Assembly (NCBI GenBank): GCA_022843925.1
Contig: JALHMS010000012.1
Span: 1-64,000 of the forward strand
DNA from: Burkholderiales bacterium
Lineage (GTDB): Bacteria; Pseudomonadota; Gammaproteobacteria; Burkholderiales; Ga0077523
Length of the DNA stretch: 64,000 bases
Reading direction: 5' to 3'
The stretch's first letter is position 1; each line of letters begins with the position of its first letter. Positions 18,387 to 27,503 of the stretch are shown one piece after another. The translations under genes and the position numbers were made by a program. The notes under the pieces are model-generated. The model did no database searches, was not told the DNA's origin, and saw only the letters and a list, made by a program, of their open reading frames with translations.

Positions 18387-20063
18387 ATGCTCGAGCATCT
18401 GCACGCTTTCCAGGACCTCGCGCGGCTCCGCGAACTGTCCTCGATCCTCATCCACCATGGGTTCGGTGAACTGATCCGTCGGGCCGGCGTCGGGTCCTTC
18501 CTCGAACGCGCGGGTGAACTGCTCTCCGCCGGCGCCGATGCCGATCTCGCCCGTCAACCGGCGCCGGTGCGTGCGCGGCTGGCGCTCGAGGCGATGGGCC
18601 CGACGTTCGTGAAGCTGGGGCAGGTGCTCTCCACCCGGGTCGATCTCTTCGGGCCCGAATGGATCGTCGAGTTCGAACGGCTCCAGGCCCATGTGCCGCC
18701 CGTCCCCTTCGAGGCCGTGCTCCCCCAGATGACCGAGGCGCTGGGACGCCCGCCGGCAGAGGTGTTCCAGGATCTCGACACGACGCCGTACGCCGCCGCT
18801 TCCATCGCCCAGGTGTATCGCGCCCGGCTCGCCGACGGCCGCCCGGTGGTGCTGAAGGTCCGCCGCCCGGGCATCGGCCCCCGCATCGATGCGGATCTGC
18901 GCATCCTCCGCTCGCTCGCGGGCATCGCGGGTCGCGAGCTTCCCGAACTGCAGCGGTACCGCCCCGAGGACATGATCCTGCAGTTCGGCCGCTCCCTCGC
19001 GCGGGAACTGGATCTCGAGCAGGAGGCCCGCCACCAGGACCGCTTCGCGCGCCGCTTCGCCGGGGATCCGACTGTGGTGATCCCCGCGGTCCACTGGGCG
19101 TGGACCTCGCCGGTCATGAACGTCCAGGACTTCATCGAAGGCATCCCCGGCCAGGACCTGGACCTCGTCGACCGGGCCGGGCTCGACCGCAGGGTCCTGG
19201 CGCAGCGCGGTGCCGATGCGGTGCTGAAGATGATCCTGGTGGACGGGTTCTTCCACGCGGATCCGCATCCCGGCAATGTGCTCTACCTCCCCGGCAATCG
19301 CGTCGGGATGCTCGACTTCGGCATGGTGGGGCGCCTGTCGGACCATCGACGCCAGCAGATCGTCGACCTGCTCGCCGCGCTCTCCGCGCGCGACGAACAC
19401 GGCATGAAGACGGTGCTGCTCGACTGGACCGACGACGCCGTGGTCGACGAGGAGCGGATGGCCGACGACCTCGGGCGGCTCGTGTTCGACTACGAGCATC
19501 TGGCGCTGAAGGACATCCGTATCGGCCAGTTGCTGGGCGACATCACCGCCATCATGCGCGACCACGAGATCTCGCTGCCCGCGGACCTCGCGCTGCTCTT
19601 CAAGGCGCTCATCACGCTGGAGGGCCTCGGCCGCCGCCTCGACCCCGGGTTCCAGCTGGTCGCCCATCTCGGTCCGTTCGTGCAGCGCGTGCTTGCCGAG
19701 CGCTACGCCCCACGCGCCGTGACGCGGCGGTGGCAGCGCGGTGCGCTCGGGCTCCTCTCATCGCTCGGCGGGCTGCCGGGGGACGTCGTGCGCCTGGTCC
19801 GCGACGCGCGTCGCGGCCGGATGAAGATCGAGTTCGACCTGAAGCGCCTGGACCACTTCGGTCATCAGATCGACCGCAGTGCGAGCCGGCTCACCGTCGG
19901 CGTCGTGACCGCGGCACTCATCGTGGGTTCTTCCATCGTGATGACGGTGCGGGGCGGGCCCGAACTGCTCGGCCTGCCGCTGTTCGGCTTGCTCGGCTTC
20001 CTCGTGGCGACCTTCAACAGCCTCTGGCTCGTCTGGTCGATATGGCGCGCCGGGCGCGAGTGA
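18387..20063 (+). CDS. ABC1/UbiB family atypical kinase with two C-terminal membrane helices
   Basis: A 558-residue member of the ABC1 (UbiB/ADCK) family, which supports ubiquinone biosynthesis or quinone lipid handling through ATPase activity. The family motifs are intact: the KxGQ signature in TFVKLGQVLSTR (about 72–83), the Ala-rich loop AAASIAQVYRA, the ATP-site Lys in VVLKVRRPG, ELDLEQEA, the catalytic FFHADPHPGNV and metal-binding MLDFGMVGRL. Two hydrophobic helices close the protein (about 505–550). No other ubi gene is nearby, so it may be the UbiB orthologue or a paralogue. Its TGA overlaps the ATG of the protease gene. Confidence 0.92.
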   Translation: MLEHLHAFQDLARLRELSSILIHHGFGELIRRAGVGSFLERAGELLSAGADADLARQPAPVRARLALEAMGPTFVKLGQVLSTRVDLFGPEWIVEFERLQAHVPPVPFEAVLPQMTEALGRPPAEVFQDLDTTPYAAASIAQVYRARLADGRPVVLKVRRPGIGPRIDADLRILRSLAGIAGRELPELQRYRPEDMILQFGRSLARELDLEQEARHQDRFARRFAGDPTVVIPAVHWAWTSPVMNVQDFIEGIPGQDLDLVDRAGLDRRVLAQRGADAVLKMILVDGFFHADPHPGNVLYLPGNRVGMLDFGMVGRLSDHRRQQIVDLLAALSARDEHGMKTVLLDWTDDAVVDEERMADDLGRLVFDYEHLALKDIRIGQLLGDITAIMRDHEISLPADLALLFKALITLEGLGRRLDPGFQLVAHLGPFVQRVLAERYAPRAVTRRWQRGALGLLSSLGGLPGDVVRLVRDARRGRMKIEFDLKRLDHFGHQIDRSASRLTVGVVTAALIVGSSIVMTVRGGPELLGLPLFGLLGFLVATFNSLWLVWSIWRAGRE

Positions 20064-20998
20064 TGACCGGTCGCGCGCACCGCATGCTTCTGCCCTGGTT
20101 GCTGGCGTTGGTGCTGCTCGCCGGTGCCGGACCGGCCGCGGCCGTCACGGGCGGCTACGCCGTGGATGAAGTGCTGGCGACCGATGCGCCGACGACGGGC
20201 GGCTCCCGTCTGGCGGACGTCGCGCAGTTGCTGCGTCGCTTCACCGTGCAGGTCGAGGCGATCGACGCAGGCGGGCGTGTGGCGCACGCCTGCACCGGCG
20301 TGATCGTCCATCCGTCGGTCGTGCTGACGGCCGCCCACTGCCTGTATGGCGACGGCGGACGAAGCCTCCGGGTCCGCGTCTCGTTCCCGGTGCCGGGGAC
20401 CACGCGCCCCGCCTGGCGGGAGTCCGTGGACGAGGCGATCCATCCGCGATTCGCGCGGATCTTCGATGCAGTCGGTCTGCGCCCGCGGGCGGGGGAGGAT
20501 GTCGGTCGGTACCTGCGGCGGCGGGGTGGATTCGCGCAGTCGGATCTCGCGCTCGTCCTCCTGCATCGGCCAGTACCGGACGGATTCGCGAAGGCTCCGC
20601 TCGTGTCGCCCGGCTTCCGCGATTCGCTGGTCATTCCCAGGGTGATCGCCGGATTCGGACTCGCCGACGGCCGCGATGCCGGCAGCGCGGGCAGCCTGCG
20701 CTTCGCCGAGGTGCGGGTGGCGGCCAGTGCCGAGGACGGTTCGGGTCCCGCGCTGGTGATCGAGGCCCGGTCGGGGCGCCGCGGGCGGGTGAACAGTTGC
20801 CGCGGCGACTCCGGCGGGCCGCTGCTGGTGGCGCCGTCGGCGGGCCGATGGCAGCTCGCCGGCATCCAGTCCGCCGGCGACGAGCATTGCCGCGAGGTCG
20901 CACTCCTCGTCGACATCGACGCCGAGCGCGCCGCCCTGCGGACCCTGTTCCGGCAGCTCACCGCAGGGACACCTGCGGAGGCCGGGAACCCGTTCTGA
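20063..20998 (+). CDS. Secreted trypsin-like serine protease
   Basis: A 311-residue S1-family protease with a signal peptide (hydrophobic core MLLPWLLALVLLAGAG, cleavage near AAA-VTGG). The catalytic triad is visible: His in VVLTAAHCLYG, Asp in QSDLALVLL, Ser in CRGDSGGPLLV. The cysteines around His and Ser fit disulfides. An ATG inside the TGATG overlap with the upstream kinase gene suggests translational coupling; an ATG 21 bases upstream is also in frame. It should act in the periplasm or outside the cell. The substrate is unknown and the pairing with an ABC1 kinase is unexplained. Confidence 0.9.
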   Translation: MTGRAHRMLLPWLLALVLLAGAGPAAAVTGGYAVDEVLATDAPTTGGSRLADVAQLLRRFTVQVEAIDAGGRVAHACTGVIVHPSVVLTAAHCLYGDGGRSLRVRVSFPVPGTTRPAWRESVDEAIHPRFARIFDAVGLRPRAGEDVGRYLRRRGGFAQSDLALVLLHRPVPDGFAKAPLVSPGFRDSLVIPRVIAGFGLADGRDAGSAGSLRFAEVRVAASAEDGSGPALVIEARSGRRGRVNSCRGDSGGPLLVAPSAGRWQLAGIQSAGDEHCREVALLVDIDAERAALRTLFRQLTAGTPAEAGNPF

Positions 20999-21028
20999 TC
21001 CGGCTGCGGGAGGGCTTGTCCCCGCAGG

Positions 21029-21826
21029 TCATTCGCTGGCGGCGTCGTCCCCGCCGGGCGGCGCGAGACCGAAGGTGGCGAGGAAATCCGCCCGGATGTC
21101 CCGCAGCTCATCGGTGATCACGGCCTCGACACCCCACTCGAACAGGGTCACGGCCTTGCCGGGATCGTTCACCGTGTACGCACCGACCGCCACGCCCGAG
21201 GCATGGGCCTCCGCCACGAACGCGGCGGTGAGATGCCGGTAGTCTGCGCAGATCGCGCGGCACTTCAGGCGTGCGATGCGTTCGCGCCAGTCGCCGGGCG
21301 GGGCTTCGACCAGCAGCGCGCGGGGCAGAGTCGGGACGGCTTCGAGGGCGGCGGCGAGCACCTCCTCGGAGAAGCTGGACAGCAGCGGCGCCGGACTCGC
21401 GTCGCCCCAGAGGCGCGCCATCTCGCGCGCCACGACGTCGCCGGTCTCCTCGGCCACGGCGTCGTCGGCCTTGATCTCGACGTTCATCCAGAGTCCCGTC
21501 GCCCGGCAAAGCGCCACGGCGGCTTCCAGCGTGGGCACGTGCTCACCCGCGTACTCGTTCCCGAACCAGACGCCCGCATCGAGCCGACGCATCTCGTCGG
21601 CCGAGAAGTCCGCAACGTCGCCATAGCCGTCGGTGGTCCGGTCGACCGTGGCGTCGTGCATGAGGATCGGTGTCCCGCAGGCGGCCAGCTGGACGTCGAT
21701 CTCCACGCCGGCGAATCCCATTCCTGCCGCGGCCCGGATCCCGACCAGCGTATTCTCGGGGGCCACGCTTCCGCCGCCCCGATGGGCGAGAATGCGCGGG
21801 TAGGGCCAGCGGGTTCGTGTCAGCAT
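21029..21826 (-). CDS. ugpQ: Glycerophosphodiester phosphodiesterase
   Basis: A 265-residue cytoplasmic TIM-barrel enzyme that hydrolyses glycerophosphodiesters to glycerol-3-phosphate and an alcohol. The GDPD motifs are in place: LAHRGGGSVAPENTLVGI at the N-terminus (catalytic His and Glu), GVEIDVQLAACGTPILMHD (metal-binding Glu/Asp and second His) and NVEIK further on. The start at 21826 has AAGGAG eight bases upstream. There is no signal peptide, which fits UgpQ rather than the periplasmic GlpQ. It ends 30 bases past the convergent protease gene. Confidence 0.93.
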   Translation of the reverse strand: MLTRTRWPYPRILAHRGGGSVAPENTLVGIRAAAGMGFAGVEIDVQLAACGTPILMHDATVDRTTDGYGDVADFSADEMRRLDAGVWFGNEYAGEHVPTLEAAVALCRATGLWMNVEIKADDAVAEETGDVVAREMARLWGDASPAPLLSSFSEEVLAAALEAVPTLPRALLVEAPPGDWRERIARLKCRAICADYRHLTAAFVAEAHASGVAVGAYTVNDPGKAVTLFEWGVEAVITDELRDIRADFLATFGLAPPGGDDAASE

Positions 21827-21866
21827 GCCTTGTGCTCCTTGGGATCCGGCCATAGTTTGGGCTTGG

Positions 21867-21902
21867 TTGACAGGTGGCCCCGTCGGGGCGACCGCGTATA
21901 AT
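21867..21902 (+). promoter_or_regulatory. Possible sigma-70 elements upstream of fmdB
   Basis: A perfect TATAAT lies at 21897–21902, 26 bases before the fmdB start, and a perfect TTGACA at 21867–21872. The spacer between them is 24 bases, too long for a standard promoter, so the -10 may work with a poor -35 near 21874. I report it because both hexamers are exact in very GC-rich DNA. Confidence 0.4.
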
Positions 21903-21927
21903 TCTGGATCGATTTTCGAGGAATATC

Positions 21928-22215
21928 ATGCCCATCTACGAGTATCGCTGCGACAAGTGCGGCCTCGAGAAGGAATACCTGCAGAAGCTGGGTGCTCCCG
22001 CCATCTCCGCCTGTCCGTGCGGAGAGTCCACCATGACCAAGCTGATTTCCGCGGCCGGCTTCCAGTTGAAGGGAAGCGGCTGGTACGCCACCGACTTCAA
22101 GGGCGGCGGCAAATCGGCGGCGCCGAAGGCGGACACCGGAAGCGGCGCCACCGAGACCAAGGCAGCCGAGCCGGCGTCGGGAACGAGCGGCGCGGCCGGG
22201 CCGACAGCTTCCTGA
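21928..22215 (+). CDS. FmdB family zinc-ribbon protein
   Basis: A 95-residue putative regulatory protein. The N-terminal zinc ribbon is MPIYEYRCDKCGLEKEYLQ with CxxC, closed by CPCGE about 20 residues later. The family signature MTKLISAAGFQLKGSGWYATDF follows, then a low-complexity Ala/Gly/Thr tail. The start has GAGGAATATC upstream. Gene order fmdB–DUF502–aspS is conserved in betaproteobacteria, but the molecular role of the family is not settled. Confidence 0.92.
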   Translation: MPIYEYRCDKCGLEKEYLQKLGAPAISACPCGESTMTKLISAAGFQLKGSGWYATDFKGGGKSAAPKADTGSGATETKAAEPASGTSGAAGPTAS

Positions 22216-22258
22216 ACCTGACGTCGTTTCCCGGGGCTCGCCGCCCCGAATGAACACA

Positions 22259-22334
22259 GCCGGCCCCGGGGCCGGCACTTGAATGGAGCGCCATGCGGAC
22301 CGCGCCTTTCCGGCGGCGGTCCGCTTCGTTTTTT
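22259..22334 (+). terminator. Palindrome and terminator after fmdB, inside the 5' region of the DUF502 gene
   Basis: GCCGGCCCCGGGGCCGGC at 22259–22276 is a perfect 18-base palindrome. Further on, GCGGACCGC (22295–22303) pairs with GCGGTCCGC (22316–22324), followed by TTCG and six T (22329–22334). It has all the parts of an intrinsic terminator. It overlaps a possible upstream start of the next gene, so it could also act as an attenuator before DUF502–aspS. Confidence 0.65.
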
Positions 22335-22336
22335 CC

Positions 22337-22942
22337 GTGCGACGCTATCTCATCACCGGTCTGCTGATCTGGGTGCCTCTGGGCATCACCCTCTGGGTGC
22401 TGCACGCGCTCGTCACGACGATGGACCAGAGCCTGCTGCTGCTGCCCTACAGCTGGCGCCCGCATTCGCTCTTCGGGTTCGACGTGCCCGGCCTGGGCGT
22501 GGTGCTCACCGTCCTGGTGGTGTTCCTGACGGGGGTGTTCGCGGCCAACGTCCTAGGACAGCGTCTGGTGCTCGCCTGGGAGGCCATCCTCGGCCGCATC
22601 CCCGTCGTGAAGTCGATCTACAACAGCGTGAAGCAGGTCTCCGACACGCTGTTCTCGTCCAGCGGGCAGGCCTTCCGCAAGGCCGTGCTCATCGAATGGC
22701 CCCGCCCCGGCATGTGGACGATCGCCTTCCTCACGGGCACGCCCGGCGGGGATGTCACCAACCATCTCGCCGGCGATTTCGTCAGCATCTACGTGCCGAC
22801 CACGCCCAACCCCACGGGCGGATACTTCGTGATGCTGCCCCGGGCCGACGTGATCGAGCTCGACATGAGCGTCGATGACGCGCTCAAGTACATCATCTCC
22901 ATGGGAGTGGCTCCGCCGTCCGCGCCCTCCCGCCGGTCCTGA
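22337..22942 (+). CDS. DUF502 family membrane protein
   Basis: Inner-membrane protein with two hydrophobic helices, at [19 protein letters not shown] near the N-terminus and [20 protein letters not shown], then a soluble part with the family signature [20 protein letters not shown] and [15 protein letters not shown] chose the GTG at 22337 because family members begin with an RRYLITGLL-type sequence and a terminator-like hairpin with a T run lies directly upstream. The ATG at 22283 would add 18 residues encoded by that hairpin. Neither start has a good ribosome site. It lies in the conserved order fmdB–DUF502–aspS; the function is unknown. Confidence 0.88.
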   Translation: MRRYLITGLLIWVPLGITLWVLHALVTTMDQSLLLLPYSWRPHSLFGFDVPGLGVVLTVLVVFLTGVFAANVLGQRLVLAWEAILGRIPVVKSIYNSVKQVSDTLFSSSGQAFRKAVLIEWPRPGMWTIAFLTGTPGGDVTNHLAGDFVSIYVPTTPNPTGGYFVMLPRADVIELDMSVDDALKYIISMGVAPPSAPSRRS

Positions 22943-22974
22943 CCGGCCCCCTTACCTTCGACCGACCACACACC

Positions 22975-24750
22975 ATGCGCACCAACTACTGCGGACTCAT
23001 CGACAAGACCTATCTGGACCAGACCGTCACCCTCTTCGGCTGGGTGCATCGCCGGCGGGACCACGGAGGGGTGATCTTCATCGACCTCCGCGACCGCGAG
23101 GGGCTGGTGCAGGTGGTCGTCGATCCCGACACGCCCGAGACCTTCGCGACGGCGGATCGTCTGCGCGGGGAGTTCGTCGTCCGCATCACGGGCCGGGTGC
23201 GTCCGCGACCGGAGGGCACGACCAACGCCAACCTGAAGAGCGGCGAGATCGAGGTCCTCGCGCAGGAGATCGTGCTGCTGAACGCCGCCCAGACCCCGCC
23301 CTTCCAGATCGACGACGAGAACCTTTCCGAGACCGTGCGTCTGCAGTACCGCGTGATCGATCTGCGTCGGCCGCAGATGCAGAAGAACCTGATGCTCCGC
23401 TACAAGGTGGCGATGGAAGTGCGGCGCTATCTCGACGCCAAGGGCTTCGTCGACATCGAGACGCCGATGCTCACGAAGTCGACGCCCGAAGGCGCGCGCG
23501 ACTACCTCGTGCCGTCGCGCGTGCATCACGGCGAGTTCTTCGCGCTGCCGCAGTCGCCGCAGCTCTTCAAGCAGCTCCTGATGATGTCCGGCTTCGACCG
23601 GTACTACCAGATCACCAAGTGCTTCCGCGACGAGGATCTCCGCGCCGACCGGCAGCCCGAGTTCACGCAGATCGACTGCGAGACGAGCTTCCTCGGCGAG
23701 GACGAGATCCGCGACATCTTCGAGAACATGGTCCGCCACGTCTTCGATTCCGCGATCGGCGTCAAGCTGCCCGATCCGTTCCCGGTCATGACGTTCGCCG
23801 AGGCCATGGCGCGCTTCGGTTCCGACAAGCCGGACCTCCGCGTGAAGCTGGAGCTGACCGAGATCACCGACTGCGTCCGCGACGTCGACTTCAAGGTGTT
23901 CTCCGGTCCGGCCACGACGCCGGGCGGTCGCGTGGCCGCACTGCGCGTTCCGGGCGGCGGTGAGATGAGCCGCGGCGAGATCGACGGCTACACCGAGTTC
24001 GTGAAGATCTACGGGGCGAAGGGCCTCGCGTACATCAAGGTGAACGACGTCGCCAGGGGCCGCGAAGGCCTGCAGTCGCCGATCGTGAAGAACCTCCACG
24101 ATGCCGCGCTCACCGAGATCCTGCGCCGCACCGGTGCCGTGAACGGGGACCTCGTCTTTTTCGGTGCCGACCGTGCCAAGGTCGTGAACGACGCCATCGG
24201 CGCGCTGCGCGTGAAGGTCGGTCACTCCGAGTTCGGCAAGGCCCACGGATTCGTCGACGGCGACTGGAAGCCCCTCTGGGTCGTGGACTTCCCGATGTTC
24301 GAGTACGACGAGGAGGGCGGACGCTGGAACGCGATGCATCACCCCTTCACCAGCCCGAAGGCCGGCCACGAGGATCTTCTCGACACCGATCCGGGGGCCG
24401 CGATCGCCCAGGCCTACGATCTGGTCCTGAACGGCTGGGAACTGGGCGGCGGCTCCGTCCGTATCCATCGCGAGGAAGTGCAGAGCAAGGTGTTCCGGGC
24501 CCTGAAGATCGATGCCGATGAGGCCCAGCTGAAGTTCGGTTTCCTGCTCGAGGCCCTCCAGTTCGGTGCACCGCCCCACGGCGGCATCGCCTTCGGCCTC
24601 GACCGGCTCATCACGATGATGACCGGCGCCGAATCGATCCGTGACGTGATCGCCTTCCCGAAGACCCAGCGCGCGCAGTGTCTGCTGACCAGCGCGCCCA
24701 GCCCGGTGGACGAGAAGCAGCTCCGCGAGCTGCACATCAAGGTCCGCTGA
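22975..24750 (+). CDS. aspS: Aspartate–tRNA ligase
   Basis: Class IIb aminoacyl-tRNA synthetase, 591 residues, the usual bacterial size. The anticodon-binding OB fold is N-terminal ([25 protein letters not shown]). Motif 2 appears in [24 protein letters not shown]. The bacterial insertion domain follows (about 280–420), and motif 3 is [13 protein letters not shown] near the end. Whether it also charges tRNA-Asn depends on other genes not in view. It follows DUF502 by 32 bases. Confidence 0.98.
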   Translation: MRTNYCGLIDKTYLDQTVTLFGWVHRRRDHGGVIFIDLRDREGLVQVVVDPDTPETFATADRLRGEFVVRITGRVRPRPEGTTNANLKSGEIEVLAQEIVLLNAAQTPPFQIDDENLSETVRLQYRVIDLRRPQMQKNLMLRYKVAMEVRRYLDAKGFVDIETPMLTKSTPEGARDYLVPSRVHHGEFFALPQSPQLFKQLLMMSGFDRYYQITKCFRDEDLRADRQPEFTQIDCETSFLGEDEIRDIFENMVRHVFDSAIGVKLPDPFPVMTFAEAMARFGSDKPDLRVKLELTEITDCVRDVDFKVFSGPATTPGGRVAALRVPGGGEMSRGEIDGYTEFVKIYGAKGLAYIKVNDVARGREGLQSPIVKNLHDAALTEILRRTGAVNGDLVFFGADRAKVVNDAIGALRVKVGHSEFGKAHGFVDGDWKPLWVVDFPMFEYDEEGGRWNAMHHPFTSPKAGHEDLLDTDPGAAIAQAYDLVLNGWELGGGSVRIHREEVQSKVFRALKIDADEAQLKFGFLLEALQFGAPPHGGIAFGLDRLITMMTGAESIRDVIAFPKTQRAQCLLTSAPSPVDEKQLRELHIKVR

Positions 24751-24807
24751 GCGGCACTGCCGAAGCGGCATGGCCGGCTTCCGCGCGGAGCCGGCCTGCC
24801 GTCCCGT

Positions 24808-25410
24808 TCACGGACTTCCAGGCGGTCGCCGCGCGACGACTTCCCACCGGTCTCCGCGACGCCGCGCGACGAGCCATTCGCCCTGCGCAGGCACCACGTC
24901 CGTCAGGGCCGTGATGTTGACCTGGTGGGTGACGAGCACCGTCGGACCCGCGAGGTCCGCCATTGCAAGCCACGTCGTCAGCGCCGCGGTCCGCTCGTCC
25001 GCCACGCTGCGGTCGGCGAAGAACGAATCGAGCGCGGGCAGCGGCGTCACCGGGCCGAGGCCCAGGCCGCGGGCCGTGTCGAGGCAGCGGCACCAGCGGC
25101 TGCTGTAGACCGCGGCACGTGCCACACCGAGGGCGCGCAGCCCCGCCCCGATCGCCGCGGCCTCGGCACGCCCCGCCGTCGACAGGTTCCGCTGCGTGCT
25201 GCAGTCGTCGAGCCGGAACCCATCGGGGTCGCCGGTGCCGGGTGCCGACGCGTGGCGCATCAGGATCACGTGGCCGGGCGTCCGCAGGATCTCCCGCAAG
25301 GCATCGTCCGAAGCGAGCGCACCTGACGTCGCCAGGCACCACATCGCAGCCAGGAACCACCAGCGATGAGACGCCTTGCCGGAACTCTTCCGCCAACCCA
25401 TTGCCCTCAT
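24808..25410 (-). CDS. Histidine phosphatase family protein with signal peptide
   Basis: A 200-residue SixA/phosphoglycerate-mutase-like phosphatase. After a signal-like segment (WWFLAAMWCLATSGALA) the catalytic VILMRHASAPGTGDPDGF carries the RHG-type nucleophile His. The acid/base region is VTHQVNITALTD (second His). The start at 25410 has GGAGG seven bases upstream; two more codons are possible. It is exported or anchored, and lies on the opposite strand between aspS and nudB. The substrate is unknown. Confidence 0.85.
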   Translation of the reverse strand: MRAMGWRKSSGKASHRWWFLAAMWCLATSGALASDDALREILRTPGHVILMRHASAPGTGDPDGFRLDDCSTQRNLSTAGRAEAAAIGAGLRALGVARAAVYSSRWCRCLDTARGLGLGPVTPLPALDSFFADRSVADERTAALTTWLAMADLAGPTVLVTHQVNITALTDVVPAQGEWLVARRRGDRWEVVARRPPGSP

Positions 25411-25519
25411 GCGCGTGCCTCCGTTCGTCGCGTACTCTCGACGCCGGTACCATGGTCTCATCCTCCGGCCCGTCCGGCCGTCCGCCCGCTGCAGGCGCCA
25501 CCGTGCGCCGCATCCCGAC

Positions 25520-25978
25520 ATGACCCGACCCCACAAGATTCCCCGCTCCGTCCTCGTCGTGATCCACACCCCGTCGCTCGAGGTGCTGCTCATCGAACGC
25601 GCCGATCACGCAGGCTACTGGCAGTCCGTCACCGGCAGCGTCGATCGCGAGGACGAACCCCTCGACGAGACGGCCCGGCGCGAAGTGCTTGAGGAGACCG
25701 GCATCGACGCGTTCCGGCATCGTCTGACCGACTGGCAGTACACCAACGAGTACGAGATCTACCCGCAGTGGCGCTGGCGTTACGCGCCGGGCGTGACCCG
25801 GAACACCGAGCACGTCTTCGGACTGGAAGTGCCCGGGCGCGTGGAGGTGACGCTCGCGCCCCGCGAGCACACCGCCTTCGTCTGGCTGCCGTGGCGCGAG
25901 GCCGCTGCGAAGTGCTTCTCCCCGAGCAACGGCGCGGCGATCCTGCGCCTGGGCGATCGCGCCGGGGCCGATGCGTAG
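25520..25978 (+). CDS. nudB: Dihydroneopterin triphosphate diphosphatase
   Basis: Nudix hydrolase of folate synthesis that removes pyrophosphate from dihydroneopterin triphosphate. The Nudix box is intact: GSVDREDEPLDETARREVLEETGI (about residues 38–61) with all the metal-binding Glu. The strand before it, VLLIERADHAGYWQSVTGS, is typical of NudB. The start MTRPHKIPRSVLVVI fits the family; residues read upstream in frame do not. Its position after aspS is conserved in betaproteobacteria. The last eight bases overlap the next gene. Confidence 0.92.
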   Translation: MTRPHKIPRSVLVVIHTPSLEVLLIERADHAGYWQSVTGSVDREDEPLDETARREVLEETGIDAFRHRLTDWQYTNEYEIYPQWRWRYAPGVTRNTEHVFGLEVPGRVEVTLAPREHTAFVWLPWREAAAKCFSPSNGAAILRLGDRAGADA

Positions 25979-27425
25979 CCTCTGCATCCTCGCCGGTCTG
26001 CTGTTACTCGCGGGCTGCGCTGCGACGCCATCGCAGCGCGTCGCGCCGATCGCCGATGGGCGTGCCGATGGTGATGCTGCCCTCGCGGCCTGTGCCGATC
26101 GCTTCGCGCGGCTGGATGACGCCGTGGACGCCGCAGGTGTCCGCGATGGCGCTGCGGCGCGTGTCTCCGGGCATCCGCATCTGCGCACCAGCCGTTTCCT
26201 CGCGGCGGAGGCCAGGCATCCCGCGCGCGACGTGACGGCCCTCCTCGCCGCCATGCGCACTCTCGATCGCGAAGCGCGGCAGCACGAGATCGCCAATCTG
26301 CCCGACGGCGCTCTCGCCAGACTCGGTGCGCCCGATCGCCCGGCGCTCGTGACCGCCGTCGAAACCTGCGGTGCCCGACTGCTCGCGCGCACCCCGGCAG
26401 CCGCGCTCGATCGCGCCTCCGTGCCGGACGACTACGAGACCTGGAAGCGTGTCGCCGGTGTCTACGCCATCGCGCGGGTTCCCTTCGCTGCCGGCGTCCG
26501 CGGTTACCAGCGCGAGACCGGGCGGACGTTCGCGACGCCCCTCGACCGGTTGCCCGTCACCCGCGCGCTCGTGCGCTACGTGCCGCCCGCCGGCCCCCCT
26601 GGGCACGACGACGTCGCAGCCCTGGGTCCCTTCGCAGACGTCGCCCCGGACGTCCTCGCCGCCTGGTTCGCCCGCCATGCGCCGGTGCTCGAGATCGACA
26701 CGGCGACCGACGCCGATCTGCCGGGTGCGCCCGTGTGGACCGCCGAGGGTCGCGTCGACGTCGATGTCGCGCGCCCCGTGATGTTTACGCGCCTCGTGCA
26801 CACGCGCTTCGCGGGGCAGGTGCTGCCGCAGCTCGTGTACTCGGTGTGGTTTGCCGCGCGCCCGAAGCAGGGGGCGCTCGATCTCCTGGGCGGTCGTCTC
26901 GACGGTATCACGTGGCGCGTGACCCTCGGACCCGACGGTGTGCCCTGGATCCACGACACCATCCACCAATGCGGCTGCTATCACCAGTTCTTCCCGACGC
27001 CGGCGGTCCGTGCCAGACCGCCCGCGCCCGGGCTCGACGAGGGTGCGTTCGTCCCGCAGAGTCTTCCGACGGTTCCGGCGGACGGACGCATCGTGCTCCG
27101 CGTGGCAGCGGTCACCCACTACCTGCAGCGTGTCATCATCGAGCGCGGCGTGATCGACGGCGCACCCATCGCGTTCGCGCCGGACGACGCGCTGCGCTCG
27201 CTCCCCGATCCGCAGGGCGGGCGTCGCAGCCTGTTCCGCCCGGACGGCATCGTGCCCGGCACCGAGCGCGGCGAGCGATGGTTCTTCTGGCCCATGGGCG
27301 TCGCCGAGCCGGGCGCCATGCGGCAGTGGGGGCGGCACGCCACGGCCTTCGTCGGTCGTCGCCATTTCGACGAAGCCGGGCTGCTGGATCGGTACTTCGA
27401 GGTCGCATCGCCGGGCGCCCGGTAG
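25971..27425 (+). CDS. Lipoprotein of unknown function
   Basis: A 484-residue product with a lipoprotein signal: MRSLCILAGLLLLAG-C, with the lipidated Cys at residue 16. The mature protein has no membrane spans and contains several well-ordered stretches such as VYAIARVPFAAGVRGYQ, PVMFTRLVHTRFAGQVLPQLVYSVW and IHDTIHQCGCYHQFF. The last includes His and Cys that could bind metal. I recognise no named domain. It starts eight bases inside nudB, so is probably translated from the same message. Confidence 0.82.
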   Translation: MRSLCILAGLLLLAGCAATPSQRVAPIADGRADGDAALAACADRFARLDDAVDAAGVRDGAAARVSGHPHLRTSRFLAAEARHPARDVTALLAAMRTLDREARQHEIANLPDGALARLGAPDRPALVTAVETCGARLLARTPAAALDRASVPDDYETWKRVAGVYAIARVPFAAGVRGYQRETGRTFATPLDRLPVTRALVRYVPPAGPPGHDDVAALGPFADVAPDVLAAWFARHAPVLEIDTATDADLPGAPVWTAEGRVDVDVARPVMFTRLVHTRFAGQVLPQLVYSVWFAARPKQGALDLLGGRLDGITWRVTLGPDGVPWIHDTIHQCGCYHQFFPTPAVRARPPAPGLDEGAFVPQSLPTVPADGRIVLRVAAVTHYLQRVIIERGVIDGAPIAFAPDDALRSLPDPQGGRRSLFRPDGIVPGTERGERWFFWPMGVAEPGAMRQWGRHATAFVGRRHFDEAGLLDRYFEVASPGAR

Positions 27426-27503
27426 GCAGTCTTCGTCGATGCGGGGCGCCGCACGCCCGGTGCGGGTGGCACAATCAAGCCGTCATCCGCGCCGATCGGG
27501 CCC

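Noticed and set aside
21867-21902. Strong consensus sigma-70 promoter before fmdB
   Set aside because: Both hexamers are exact but the 24-base spacer is outside the working range, so it is kept only as a weak call.
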